Shown: in pieces, positions 7,578-13,768 of the stretch | Layout: each line of letters begins with the position of its first letter | Numbering within the stretch: position 1 is the first letter of the stretch | NCBI GenBank assembly: GCA_900549455.1 | Contig: UROM01000022.1 | Location: forward strand, 1 to 20,479 | Direction: 5' to 3' | DNA from: an uncultured Collinsella sp. | GTDB taxonomy: Bacteria > Actinomycetota > Coriobacteriia > Coriobacteriales > Coriobacteriaceae | DNA length: 20,479 bases | Notes under the pieces: model-generated | Database searches by the model: none | The model's input: only the letters and a program-made list of their open reading frames with translations | Told to the model about the DNA's origin: nothing | Translations under genes and position numbers: made by a program

Positions 7578-8906
7578 CTACTTCAGCTCAGGCCAATAGC
7601 CCTTGTTCGCCTCGATCATGTCGTCCAAGACTTCCTTGGCCACGCGGGCTGAGGGAATCGTGCGATTGAGGGTGAAGGCCTCGAGTGCCTTCTGGTAGGA
7701 GCCTTCGATAACGGCCTCGACCACAAGGCCCTCGCAGGCATCCTGCTGTTCGATAAGGCCCTTGTAGAAGCGGGGAATCTTCCCGACGCGGATCGGTTCG
7801 GCTCCTCGATCGGTGATGTACGCCGGAATTTCGACCGTTGCGTCGTCAGAGAGATTCTCGATTGCACCATTATTGGGCACAATCACCAGCTGGCGATGGC
7901 GCAGGTCTTTCGCCAGGGACTTGACGACATCGACAATGAACCTGCCGTGGACGCCTACATAGAACTGCGTGAGATCGACCTTTTCACCGCGCTTAAGCGC
8001 CGCAGATGCGTCGAAGATACGCTTTTCGCGGCCGTTTACGACCTGCATGCCACGCGTGTTATTGATGTCCATGTACTCCACGCAGGCATCGGGCAACAGG
8101 TAATACTGGTAATAGGTGTTGGGGAGGTAATCCTGGAATAGCGTAGAAATCGTTGCCGCATTCTTGAAGGTGTGGGCCCAGTCTGGGTCCTTTACCAATG
8201 CGTCATTGAGGCTTGCCTCGGAAATGTAACCGTACTTACGCACGTGCTCTTTGAGCTTGTCCGTAACGTCGACGCCCTTGCAGCGTACGCTGGTATACCA
8301 CCCAAAGTGATTGAGGCCAAAGTAGTCGACTTCAATGTCGTCGAGTTCGCAGCCCAAAATCTCCGCCATGCGGGCTTCAATCTCTACCGGCATATCGCAG
8401 ATGTCGAGAATGCGAGCGTTTGGACGCAGCTTGTGCATCGCCTTGGCTACGATGGCAGCGGGGTTAGAGTAGTTGACGATCCAGTAGTCCTTGCAGGCGT
8501 ACTTCTCGCAGAAATCGACAAGCTCGCACATGGGGAAGATGGTCCTCATGCCATAGGCCATGCCACCTGCTCCGCAGGTTTCTTGGCCGACTACGCCATG
8601 GCGCAGGCTGATCTGCTCATCCTGGATACGCATCTTGAGCCCGCCCACGCGCATCTGCGCCATAACAAAGTTCGCATCTGTAAACGCCTCTTTGGGGTCG
8701 ACGGTTACATGCAAGGGGATCTCGGGGGCAAGGTCATCGATAACTGCCTTAACCACCACAGCGACCGTGTCCTGGCGTTCCTTGTCGATGTCATAGAGCC
8801 AAAGCTCACGAATCCCCAGTTCGTCCTTTTGATCAAGCAGGTCTTTGACGATACCGGCGGTATAGGTGCTGCCGCCGCCGCAGATGACAATCTTGTATCC
8901 GTTCAT
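7578..8906 (-). CDS. glvA: GH4 6-phospho-alpha-glucosidase (maltose-6-phosphate hydrolase type)
   Basis: A 442-aa NAD+- and divalent-metal-dependent glycosidase that hydrolyses disaccharide 6-phosphates delivered by the PTS; GlvA/MalH-type enzymes are about 440 aa. Seen are the Rossmann motif ICGGGSTYT (8-16), RVGGLKMRIQDE (86-97), HGVVGQETCGAGG (103-115), NYSNPAA (145-151), the metal ligands Cys170 in CDMP (170-173) and His200 in FGLNHFGW. CDMP is the signature reported for the 6-phospho-alpha-glucosidases, against CN(V/I/A)P in the beta enzymes. Of three in-frame ATGs (8945, 8915, 8906) I chose 8906: GAAAGG is 10 nt from it but only 1 nt from 8915, and 8945 overlaps the upstream gene. It is the last gene of a three-gene operon. 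Confidence 0.93.
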   Translation of the reverse strand: MNGYKIVICGGGSTYTAGIVKDLLDQKDELGIRELWLYDIDKERQDTVAVVVKAVIDDLAPEIPLHVTVDPKEAFTDANFVMAQMRVGGLKMRIQDEQISLRHGVVGQETCGAGGMAYGMRTIFPMCELVDFCEKYACKDYWIVNYSNPAAIVAKAMHKLRPNARILDICDMPVEIEARMAEILGCELDDIEVDYFGLNHFGWYTSVRCKGVDVTDKLKEHVRKYGYISEASLNDALVKDPDWAHTFKNAATISTLFQDYLPNTYYQYYLLPDACVEYMDINNTRGMQVVNGREKRIFDASAALKRGEKVDLTQFYVGVHGRFIVDVVKSLAKDLRHRQLVIVPNNGAIENLSDDATVEIPAYITDRGAEPIRVGKIPRFYKGLIEQQDACEGLVVEAVIEGSYQKALEAFTLNRTIPSARVAKEVLDDMIEANKGYWPELK

Positions 8907-8925
8907 GTTGTTCATGCCTTTCAAA

Positions 8926-9195
8926 TCAAATTGAGCTGCAGACAATCTTGGTTACTATCTGCACGAAGTAGGTAGCAATGTTGATGACCGCCGCCATGCC
9001 TGCAATGCTGCCTGCGTCCGCGTGCCTTCCTGAACGCCGGGTCCAAACCGCAGCGAGTAGACCCAGGAGCGGCCAGATAAAACCGCATGCGAATGCAGCA
9101 ATAAGTACGAGAAGACCCCTTGTCGACTTTTCTTTGTACATGTTGAGCAGGCGTTCGAACATGCCTTGGATTGAATGAAACGTTTTGGTCAACAT
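8926..9195 (-). CDS. Small two-helix membrane protein in the PTS operon, function unknown
   Basis: An 89-aa protein with an amphipathic, charged N-terminus (about 1-26) and two hydrophobic segments: about 28-50 (GLLVLIAAFACGFIWPLLGL) and about 63-84 (GMAAVINIATYFVQIVTKIV), joined by a basic TRRSGRHADAGS loop. AGGAG stands 6 nt before its ATG. It lies 52 nt after the IICB stop and 19 nt before the GH4 start, so it is certainly co-transcribed with them. I do not recognise the family. Its position suggests a role with the IICB permease, but that is inference only. Confidence 0.8.
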   Translation of the reverse strand: MLTKTFHSIQGMFERLLNMYKEKSTRGLLVLIAAFACGFIWPLLGLLAAVWTRRSGRHADAGSIAGMAAVINIATYFVQIVTKIVCSSI

Positions 9196-9212
9196 GAGGT
9201 CTCCTCGCTCCT

Positions 9213-9237
9213 CGCTTATCGCTTATCGCTTATCGCT
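9213..9237. repeat. 7-bp tandem repeat (CGCTTAT x 3.6)
   Basis: CGCTTAT is repeated three times plus CGCT in the 52-nt gap between the IICB stop and the small membrane gene; on the coding strand it reads AAGCGAT repeats. It sits directly upstream of the ribosome-binding site of the small gene, so slippage there would change leader spacing but not reading frame. Confidence 0.9.
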
Positions 9238-9247
9238 GAAGCGACTG

Positions 9248-10810
9248 TTAATCTTCCAGATTAAGGATGGGACGCAGCAGGTCGAAGACGGAGTGCACGT
9301 TGGTTCCCACGACAATTTGGACATTGGTGCCGTTCTTAAACAGGCCCTTGTCGATAGCCTTCTTGATGGTCTCTTCGTTGACCTTGTTGGGATCTTTGAC
9401 TTCGACACGGAGACGAGTCATGCAGCAGCCCATGGTGTTGATATTGTCCTTGCCGCCAAGGCCGTTGATGATGTTCTGCACCATCTCCTGCTGTTTTGCG
9501 TCGACTTCCGGAGTTCCGGAGGACTCGAGAGCATTGTTGTCTCCGGAGACCTCTGCAGACCACTCTGCGGAACGGCCGGGCGTCATGAGGTTGAGTTTCT
9601 TGATCACCATCGCCAGAACGATGAACGAAACGGCGGCAAACACGATGCCCAAGACGATGTAAATCGGGAACTTGGTGACGCCCATTGGCAAAGGCAGGCC
9701 GACCGTGAGCAGCTCGATGCCACCGTACATGTTAAGCAAGCGGACTCCCAGGACAAACAGGAGCATCTCGCCCAGTCCGTAGAACAGGCTGTAGGCAACC
9801 CAGAGAATCGGAGACGCGAACAGGATCATGAAGTCGAGCGGCTCAGTGATGCCGGAGAGCATGGCGGTGATGTAAATGGGCACCAGCATGGCTGCGACGG
9901 CTTTTCGATTCTCCGGACGGGAAGTTGCAATCATTGCGAGCACGGTGCCGAGGGTTACGAATTCCTTGCCAAAGCCGAACATGGCAAAGCGGACAGAGGG
10001 GTCGACTGTGGTGAGGGATCCGTCGGCGATATGGGGAAGCTCGGCATAGAAGATGTTTGCTGCGCCGGAAACACTCTGGCCGGCGACGACCGCCGTGCCG
10101 CCAATCGCGGAGTAGTCAAACGGCATCCACATAAAGTGGTGCATGCCGAGAGGTACGAGGACGCGGTTCAGGAAGCCGTAAATGAAAACGCCCAGACCAC
10201 CCGAGGCTGCGATGAATGAAGACGCGTTGCTGATGGCGTTGGCGATAGGGGGCCACACGATAGTCGCTCCGATGCCGAAGACAATGCTCAGAGGAATCAT
10301 CGCCAGAAGGGCCAGGCGGGGTCCGCCGTAAATCCGGATATAGTCCGATACCTTTACGTCGATCAGTTTGTTATAGAGCCAACCGCAGAAGCATCCGATG
10401 AGTACGCCGCCGAAGACGTTGACATCGGTAACTTGAAGACCCAGTACCGTTGCCTGGCCAGTGCCATACAGACCCATCGCGCCAGCTTTTGCCAGCTGAT
10501 CGGTGAGCGTCAGGTAGGCGTTGTTGACATACAGGAACATGAGGTAACTAATAAGTCCAAACACTGCCGCGTTGGATTTTTGCTTCTTTGCGAAGCCTGC
10601 CGTTAGGCCGACTGCGAAAATCACCGGCAGGTTGCCGATCACCGCGGAGTTGGTTGCCGCGGAGAGCAGCGTGCCCAGATCTGCGACAACTCCGCTGCCG
10701 AGCGAGCATACCGTGGCGATGGCCAAAATGATGCCCGTTACCGAAAGGTACAAAATAGGGTCGACGATAACGCGGCCAAAGTTCTGGAAGGCCGTTTTGA
10801 CTTTATCCAT
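9248..10810 (-). CDS. PTS transporter subunit IICB, alpha-glucoside/maltose-glucose class
   Basis: A 520-aa fusion of the membrane permease IIC (about 1-400) and the cytoplasmic phosphotransfer domain IIB (about 440-520), in the glucose/N-acetylglucosamine/alpha-glucoside superfamily. The IIC part has many hydrophobic helices, the substrate-site signature GMHHFMWMPFDY and the late SGITEPLDF helix. The IIB part has NTMGCCMTRLRVEVKD with Cys463 the expected phosphorylation site. A linker rich in S/E/G (about 410-440) separates them. There is no IIA domain and no IIA gene nearby, so phosphate must come from an EIIA encoded elsewhere. GGAGAGGGGAAGAG precedes the ATG. Together with the downstream GH4 6-phospho-alpha-glucosidase, this points to maltose or a related alpha-glucoside as substrate. 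Confidence 0.92.
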   Translation of the reverse strand: MDKVKTAFQNFGRVIVDPILYLSVTGIILAIATVCSLGSGVVADLGTLLSAATNSAVIGNLPVIFAVGLTAGFAKKQKSNAAVFGLISYLMFLYVNNAYLTLTDQLAKAGAMGLYGTGQATVLGLQVTDVNVFGGVLIGCFCGWLYNKLIDVKVSDYIRIYGGPRLALLAMIPLSIVFGIGATIVWPPIANAISNASSFIAASGGLGVFIYGFLNRVLVPLGMHHFMWMPFDYSAIGGTAVVAGQSVSGAANIFYAELPHIADGSLTTVDPSVRFAMFGFGKEFVTLGTVLAMIATSRPENRKAVAAMLVPIYITAMLSGITEPLDFMILFASPILWVAYSLFYGLGEMLLFVLGVRLLNMYGGIELLTVGLPLPMGVTKFPIYIVLGIVFAAVSFIVLAMVIKKLNLMTPGRSAEWSAEVSGDNNALESSGTPEVDAKQQEMVQNIINGLGGKDNINTMGCCMTRLRVEVKDPNKVNEETIKKAIDKGLFKNGTNVQIVVGTNVHSVFDLLRPILNLED

Positions 10811-11111
10811 CTCTTCCCCTCTCCTAACTAATCTCGGGGGCTTGCCCCTTAGGCAGAGACGACACTCGCATACTTGCCGGCGTCAGGTGTTGATGTCGCC
10901 TCTGTTTACGGATTTCATGATAGTTGGGGTGTTTGCAAACAGGGCGGGCTGGAACAAACGGTTCTTAAAAACAAGTGCGACTAATCTATTTCGTTGTTAC
11001 CATCTTTCCATTTCGGTCAGCGGTATTCTTTTTTGGTCAAACGGTTTTAAGTGTGAATGACTAACTGCACCTCAGACAATCCCTATTTCACCGCAACTTA
11101 TGAAGGGATGG
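10811..11111 (-). promoter_or_regulatory. Upstream control region of the PTS/GH4 operon
   Basis: About 300 bp without a gene. CAAACGGTT occurs twice in the same orientation (10955-10963 and 11038-11046), each followed by T/C-TTAA, 83 bp apart, and a perfect palindrome GTTTGCAAAC lies at 10931-10940. These are candidates for binding by the RpiR-family regulator or a carbon-control protein. The region is A/T-richer than its surroundings. I could not place a confident -35/-10 pair. Confidence 0.45.
11083..11100. repeat. Intergenic repeat arm CTATTTCACCGCAACTTA
   Basis: This 18-mer matches 17105-17122 at 17 of 18 positions, and its reverse complement closely matches the left arm at 17049-17069. 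Here only one arm is present, at the end of the PHP pseudogene. Confidence 0.75.
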
Positions 11112-11400
11112 CTAGGCTAGGGGCGTGAGTTTCCATTCGCCGGTGGCGTGAGGGATGTCGAAGGTTCGATAGCCGCAGTCGTAGACGTGGGCCTGGGCCT
11201 CGCGGATGCTCCAGCAAATATCGCAGGCTCGGTGCGCATCCGAACCAAAGGTAATCGGCACCTCGGCATGGGCAAAGCAACGCAGCAGCCCGGTCGCGGG
11301 ATAGTAGTCGTCCAAGCCCTTGCGCAGTGCGGCCCTCGATGCGACGAGCGCGCTGGGGACCGAAATCGACTGGAAAGGTGGGTTGCGCGCGGGGGTCACC
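11112..11400 (-). pseudogene. C-terminal fragment of a PHP-family (histidinol-phosphatase-like) phosphatase
   Basis: The last ~75 codons read ALRKGLDDYYPATGLLRCF, then PITFGSDAHR and CDICWSIREAQAHVYDCGYR, ending at a stop at 11112. GSDAH is the metal-binding motif near the end of PHP-domain phosphatases such as histidinol-phosphatase. The N-terminal two thirds, with the HxH motif and other metal ligands, are absent. Upstream of about 11345 the sequence loses family character and runs into a hairpin (11426-11484). No start codon or ribosome-binding site belongs to it. It is best read as the decayed end of a disrupted gene. Confidence 0.7.
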
Positions 11401-11425
11401 ACGCGGCATCGGTCTTGCTCCGAAT

Positions 11426-11484
11426 CATGTACATCAGCCTCCAAAAGCTGCAAAAAATGACATGTTTGGAGGCTGACGTACATG
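11426..11484. repeat. 20-bp inverted repeat / hairpin
   Basis: CATGTACATCAGCCTCCAAA (11426-11445) pairs with 11465-11484 with one mismatch around a 19-nt loop. ACATGTTTGG also recurs at 11460-11469 and 11480-11489. It lies exactly where the PHP pseudogene loses its reading sense, so it may be part of the sequence that broke that gene. Confidence 0.8.
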
Positions 11485-11623
11485 TTTGGCTGAGGCGGTG
11501 GAGTGTCGGTTTCTTGCGGACAGGGAAAATCGCGCTCATCGCGCTCCGCCACATCCACGCCGCCCGCGATGTGTTAGCGTTTGGGTGAACAAAACGAGCC
11601 CGTGCGGAAAGGAGCCGGACCGT

Positions 11624-12109
11624 ATGCCATGCGATAGCAAATCTCCGCTGTCCCGCGAGACCGATGCGCCCGAGACCATCGTCAAACTGGAATGCGATAT
11701 CGACGACGCGTCGCCCGAGGTGCTCGCCTACGCCGCCGACCGCCTGCGCGAGGCCGGTGCGCGCGAGGTGCATTGGCTACCCCTCTATTGCAAGAAGGGC
11801 CGTCCCGGCTGGCAGCTGCAGGTAATCTGCACCCACGAGGATATCGAGCGCCTGCAGACGATTATCTTTTTGGAAACCACGACCAATGGCATCCGCCGCC
11901 AGGTTATGGAGCGCGTTTGCCTGCCACGCCGCTTTGAGCGCGTAACGACGCTATGGGGCGATGTATCCGTCAAGGTAGCCACCCTGCCCGACGGCAGCGA
12001 GCGCGCGGCACCCGAGTACGAAGACTGCGCCCGCCTTGCCCGTGAGCACAACGTGCCGCTCCAACGTGTGATGCAGGCGGCCCAGAGTACGGCACTGCGA
12101 TTTGAGTAA
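11624..12109 (+). CDS. Stand-alone C-terminal domain of LarC (DUF111, nickel-pincer cofactor nickel insertion)
   Basis: A 161-aa protein matching only the C-terminal half of LarC, the CTP-dependent cyclometallase that inserts nickel into the pincer nucleotide cofactor of lactate racemase and relatives. Family-like features are ECDIDDASPEVLAYAADRL (25-43), EAGAREVHWLPLYCKKGRPG, the ETTTNGIRR segment, LPRRFERV, WGDVSVKVA and APEYEDCARLA near the end. Full LarC is about 400 aa and the N-terminal LarC1 domain is not upstream in any frame. AAGGAG stands 8 nt before the ATG, so it is a genuine independent gene; the frame extends upstream only through a TTG. It is followed by yfcE and mazG in the same direction (58-nt and 2-nt gaps), probably an operon. 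Confidence 0.85.
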   Translation: MPCDSKSPLSRETDAPETIVKLECDIDDASPEVLAYAADRLREAGAREVHWLPLYCKKGRPGWQLQVICTHEDIERLQTIIFLETTTNGIRRQVMERVCLPRRFERVTTLWGDVSVKVATLPDGSERAAPEYEDCARLAREHNVPLQRVMQAAQSTALRFE

Positions 12110-12167
12110 CACGGCCGAGCGACGCGACGCGCCCGGCCACATCAACCCCACTCCGAAAGGACTCCCC

Positions 12168-12716
12168 ATGAAATACCTTATCGCCTCCGACATCCACGGA
12201 TCGGCATATTGGACCGAGCGCCTCTGCGCCGCCATCGAGTCCGAGCAGCCCGACCGCATCGTCCTGCTGGGCGACCTGCTTTATCACGGTCCGCGCAACG
12301 ACCTGCCGCGCGACTACGCCCCCAAGCGCGTGATCCCGCTGCTCAACGCCCTGGCCGACCGCATCATCGCGGTGCGCGGCAACTGTGACGCCGAGGTCGA
12401 CCAGATGGTCCTCGACTTTCCCGTCATGGCGGACTACGCCACGCTGTTCGACGAGACCGGCCGCGAGCTGTTCCTGACGCACGGCCATGTTTTTGGCGCC
12501 GGCATGCACAACAGCATCGACCACGCGCCTGCGCTTCCCGAGGGCTCCGCGCTCGTTTACGGCCACACGCACATAAAGGTTAACGAGGAAAGCACCGCGC
12601 ACCCGGGCCTGTGGCTCTTCAACCCCGGCAGCGTGAGCATTCCCAAGGACGGCTCGCACAGCTACGGTATCTACGAGGGCGGCGCGTTCTGCCACGTGAT
12701 CATGGAGGAGGACTAA
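12168..12716 (+). CDS. yfcE: YfcE-type metallophosphodiesterase
   Basis: A 182-aa calcineurin-like metallophosphoesterase, the usual size of the YfcE/MJ0936 family, which hydrolyses model phosphodiesters in a Mn2+-dependent way; the physiological substrate is unsettled. All metal and phosphate motifs are visible: SDIHG (7-11), LLGDLLYHGPRN, VRGNCDAE, LTHGHVFGAG and YGHTH, then FNPGSVSIPK. The start at 12168 is preceded by AAGGA; an upstream in-frame ATG at 12102 overlaps the LarC-domain gene and lacks family sequence. Its stop is 2 nt before the mazG ATG, implying translational coupling. Confidence 0.92.
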   Translation: MKYLIASDIHGSAYWTERLCAAIESEQPDRIVLLGDLLYHGPRNDLPRDYAPKRVIPLLNALADRIIAVRGNCDAEVDQMVLDFPVMADYATLFDETGRELFLTHGHVFGAGMHNSIDHAPALPEGSALVYGHTHIKVNEESTAHPGLWLFNPGSVSIPKDGSHSYGIYEGGAFCHVIMEED

Positions 12717-12718
12717 CC

Positions 12719-13579
12719 ATGCCCGAGCATATGGCTCATCAAAATGCCGAGGGTTCGCGCGACCTGTCCACGCTGGTCGACGCGTCGGCCGAGCTGCAGC
12801 ATCTGGTGCAGACCATCTGGCGTCTGCGTCAGCCCGATGGCTGCCCGTGGGATCGCGAGCAGACGCACCGTAGCATCGGCAAGAACATGATCGAGGAAGC
12901 CTACGAGGCGCTCGATTGCATCGAGGCCGATGATGCCACGCATCTGCGCGAGGAGCTGGGCGACGTGCTCATGCAGGTAGTGCTGCATGCGCAGATCGCG
13001 GCGGACGCCGGCGAGTTTACGCTGGCCGACGTGGCGCGCGATATCGACGCCAAGCTCATCCGACGCCATCCGCATGTGTTTGGCGATGCAGATGCCGATA
13101 GCTCCGACGAGGTGCTCAAGATTTGGGATGAGGTCAAACTTGCCGAGAAGGCTGCCAAGGACAAGGCCGTGGCAGCAGGCGAGGCTGCACCCGAGGGCCT
13201 GCTCGACGGCGTGCCCACGCATCTGCCGGCGCTGATGCAGGCCCAGAAGGTGTCGCGCAAGGCGGCTGCCGTGGGCTTTGAGTGGGAGACGGTCCAGGAT
13301 GTGTGGGACGAGGTCGCCGAGGAGCGTGCCGAGTTTGAGGCCGAGGAGCCCGGCTCGCCCGAGCGCGAGATGGAGTTTGGCGACCTGCTCTTTGCCCTGG
13401 TCAACGTTGCACGCAAAGAGGGTATCGATGCCGAGAGCGCCCTGCGCGCGAGCACGGCCAAGTTTCGCCGTCGCTGGGCTGCGATGGAGCAGATGTCGGC
13501 CGACGCCCACGTGGATCTGGCTGAGCTTTCGACCCACGGTCTCAACGACCTGTGGGATGCCGCCAAGGCAGAGGAGTAA
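12719..13579 (+). CDS. mazG: Nucleoside triphosphate pyrophosphohydrolase MazG
   Basis: A 286-aa cytoplasmic enzyme that hydrolyses (d)NTPs to the monophosphate plus pyrophosphate, a house-cleaning role. Two tandem MazG domains are present. The first contains LRQPDGCPWDREQTHRSI, EEAYEALDCIE and EELGDVLMQVVLHA, the EExxE...ExxD metal site; the second has VGFEWETVQDVWDEV and EFGDLLFALVNVAR. The LRQPDGCPWDREQTH opening and the total length match the E. coli-type protein. The ATG has GGAGG upstream within the end of yfcE. A terminator follows the stop. Confidence 0.96.
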   Translation: MPEHMAHQNAEGSRDLSTLVDASAELQHLVQTIWRLRQPDGCPWDREQTHRSIGKNMIEEAYEALDCIEADDATHLREELGDVLMQVVLHAQIAADAGEFTLADVARDIDAKLIRRHPHVFGDADADSSDEVLKIWDEVKLAEKAAKDKAVAAGEAAPEGLLDGVPTHLPALMQAQKVSRKAAAVGFEWETVQDVWDEVAEERAEFEAEEPGSPEREMEFGDLLFALVNVARKEGIDAESALRASTAKFRRRWAAMEQMSADAHVDLAELSTHGLNDLWDAAKAEE

Positions 13580-13583
13580 GACC

Positions 13584-13628
13584 GCGGGAACGACGGGCTG
13601 ACATGCCTCATCGTTCCCGCTAAATTTT
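13584..13628 (+). terminator. Rho-independent terminator after mazG
   Basis: A perfect 10-bp stem GCGGGAACGA / TCGTTCCCGC (13584-13593, 13611-13620) is followed by TAAATTTTT. It closes the LarC-domain/yfcE/mazG unit. Confidence 0.88.
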
Positions 13629-13639
13629 TCGAAAAACAA

Positions 13640-13669
13640 TTGTATCCCTTGGCTAACTTAGGGCATAAT
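13640..13669 (+). promoter_or_regulatory. Probable eno promoter
   Basis: TTGTAT (13640-13645) and CATAAT (13664-13669) are separated by 18 bp, giving initiation near 13676 and a leader of about 90 nt. A TGGCTAACTTA motif lies in the spacer (13650-13660) and again in the leader (13685-13695). Confidence 0.6.
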
Positions 13670-13695
13670 GCAAAAAGTGCGATATGGCTAACTTA
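13650..13695. repeat. Direct repeat TGGCTAACTTA in the eno promoter/leader
   Basis: TGGCTAACTTA occurs at 13650-13660, inside the promoter spacer, and at 13685-13695, just 5' of the leader-peptide ribosome-binding site. The copies are 35 bp apart in the same orientation. The placement suits a regulator binding site, but no family can be named. Confidence 0.6.
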
Positions 13696-13708
13696 CGGAG
13701 GCGCACCG

Positions 13709-13756
13709 ATGGTTCACAGTCGGCCAGTCGCTTGCATCAACTACGTTTCCAAGTGA
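13709..13756 (+). CDS. Putative 15-aa leader peptide upstream of eno
   Basis: ATG at 13709 opens a 15-codon frame, MVHSRPVACINYVSK, ending in TGA at 13754-13756. It has its own good ribosome-binding site (GGAGG, 13697-13701, 7 nt spacing). Its stop lies 12 nt before the eno ATG, next to the eno ribosome-binding site (GAGGGAG), so translating ribosomes would reach it. It has no run of repeated codons like classical attenuators. It could couple or gate eno translation; this is inference. Confidence 0.5.
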   Translation: MVHSRPVACINYVSK

Positions 13757-13768
13757 GAGGGAGACAAC

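Noticed and set aside
8907..8945. Upstream starts (8945, 8915) for the GH4 gene
   Set aside because: 8945 overlaps the small membrane gene and lacks a ribosome-binding site; 8915 is only 1 nt from the GAAAGG; 8906 has proper spacing.
8172..8975. 267-codon + strand frame antisense to the GH4 gene
   Set aside because: The GH4 protein on the minus strand has all catalytic motifs; the antisense frame has none.
9185..10219. 344-codon + strand frame antisense to the PTS IICB gene
   Set aside because: His/Asp/Gly-rich low-information sequence typical of antisense frames; the opposite strand encodes a clear IICB.
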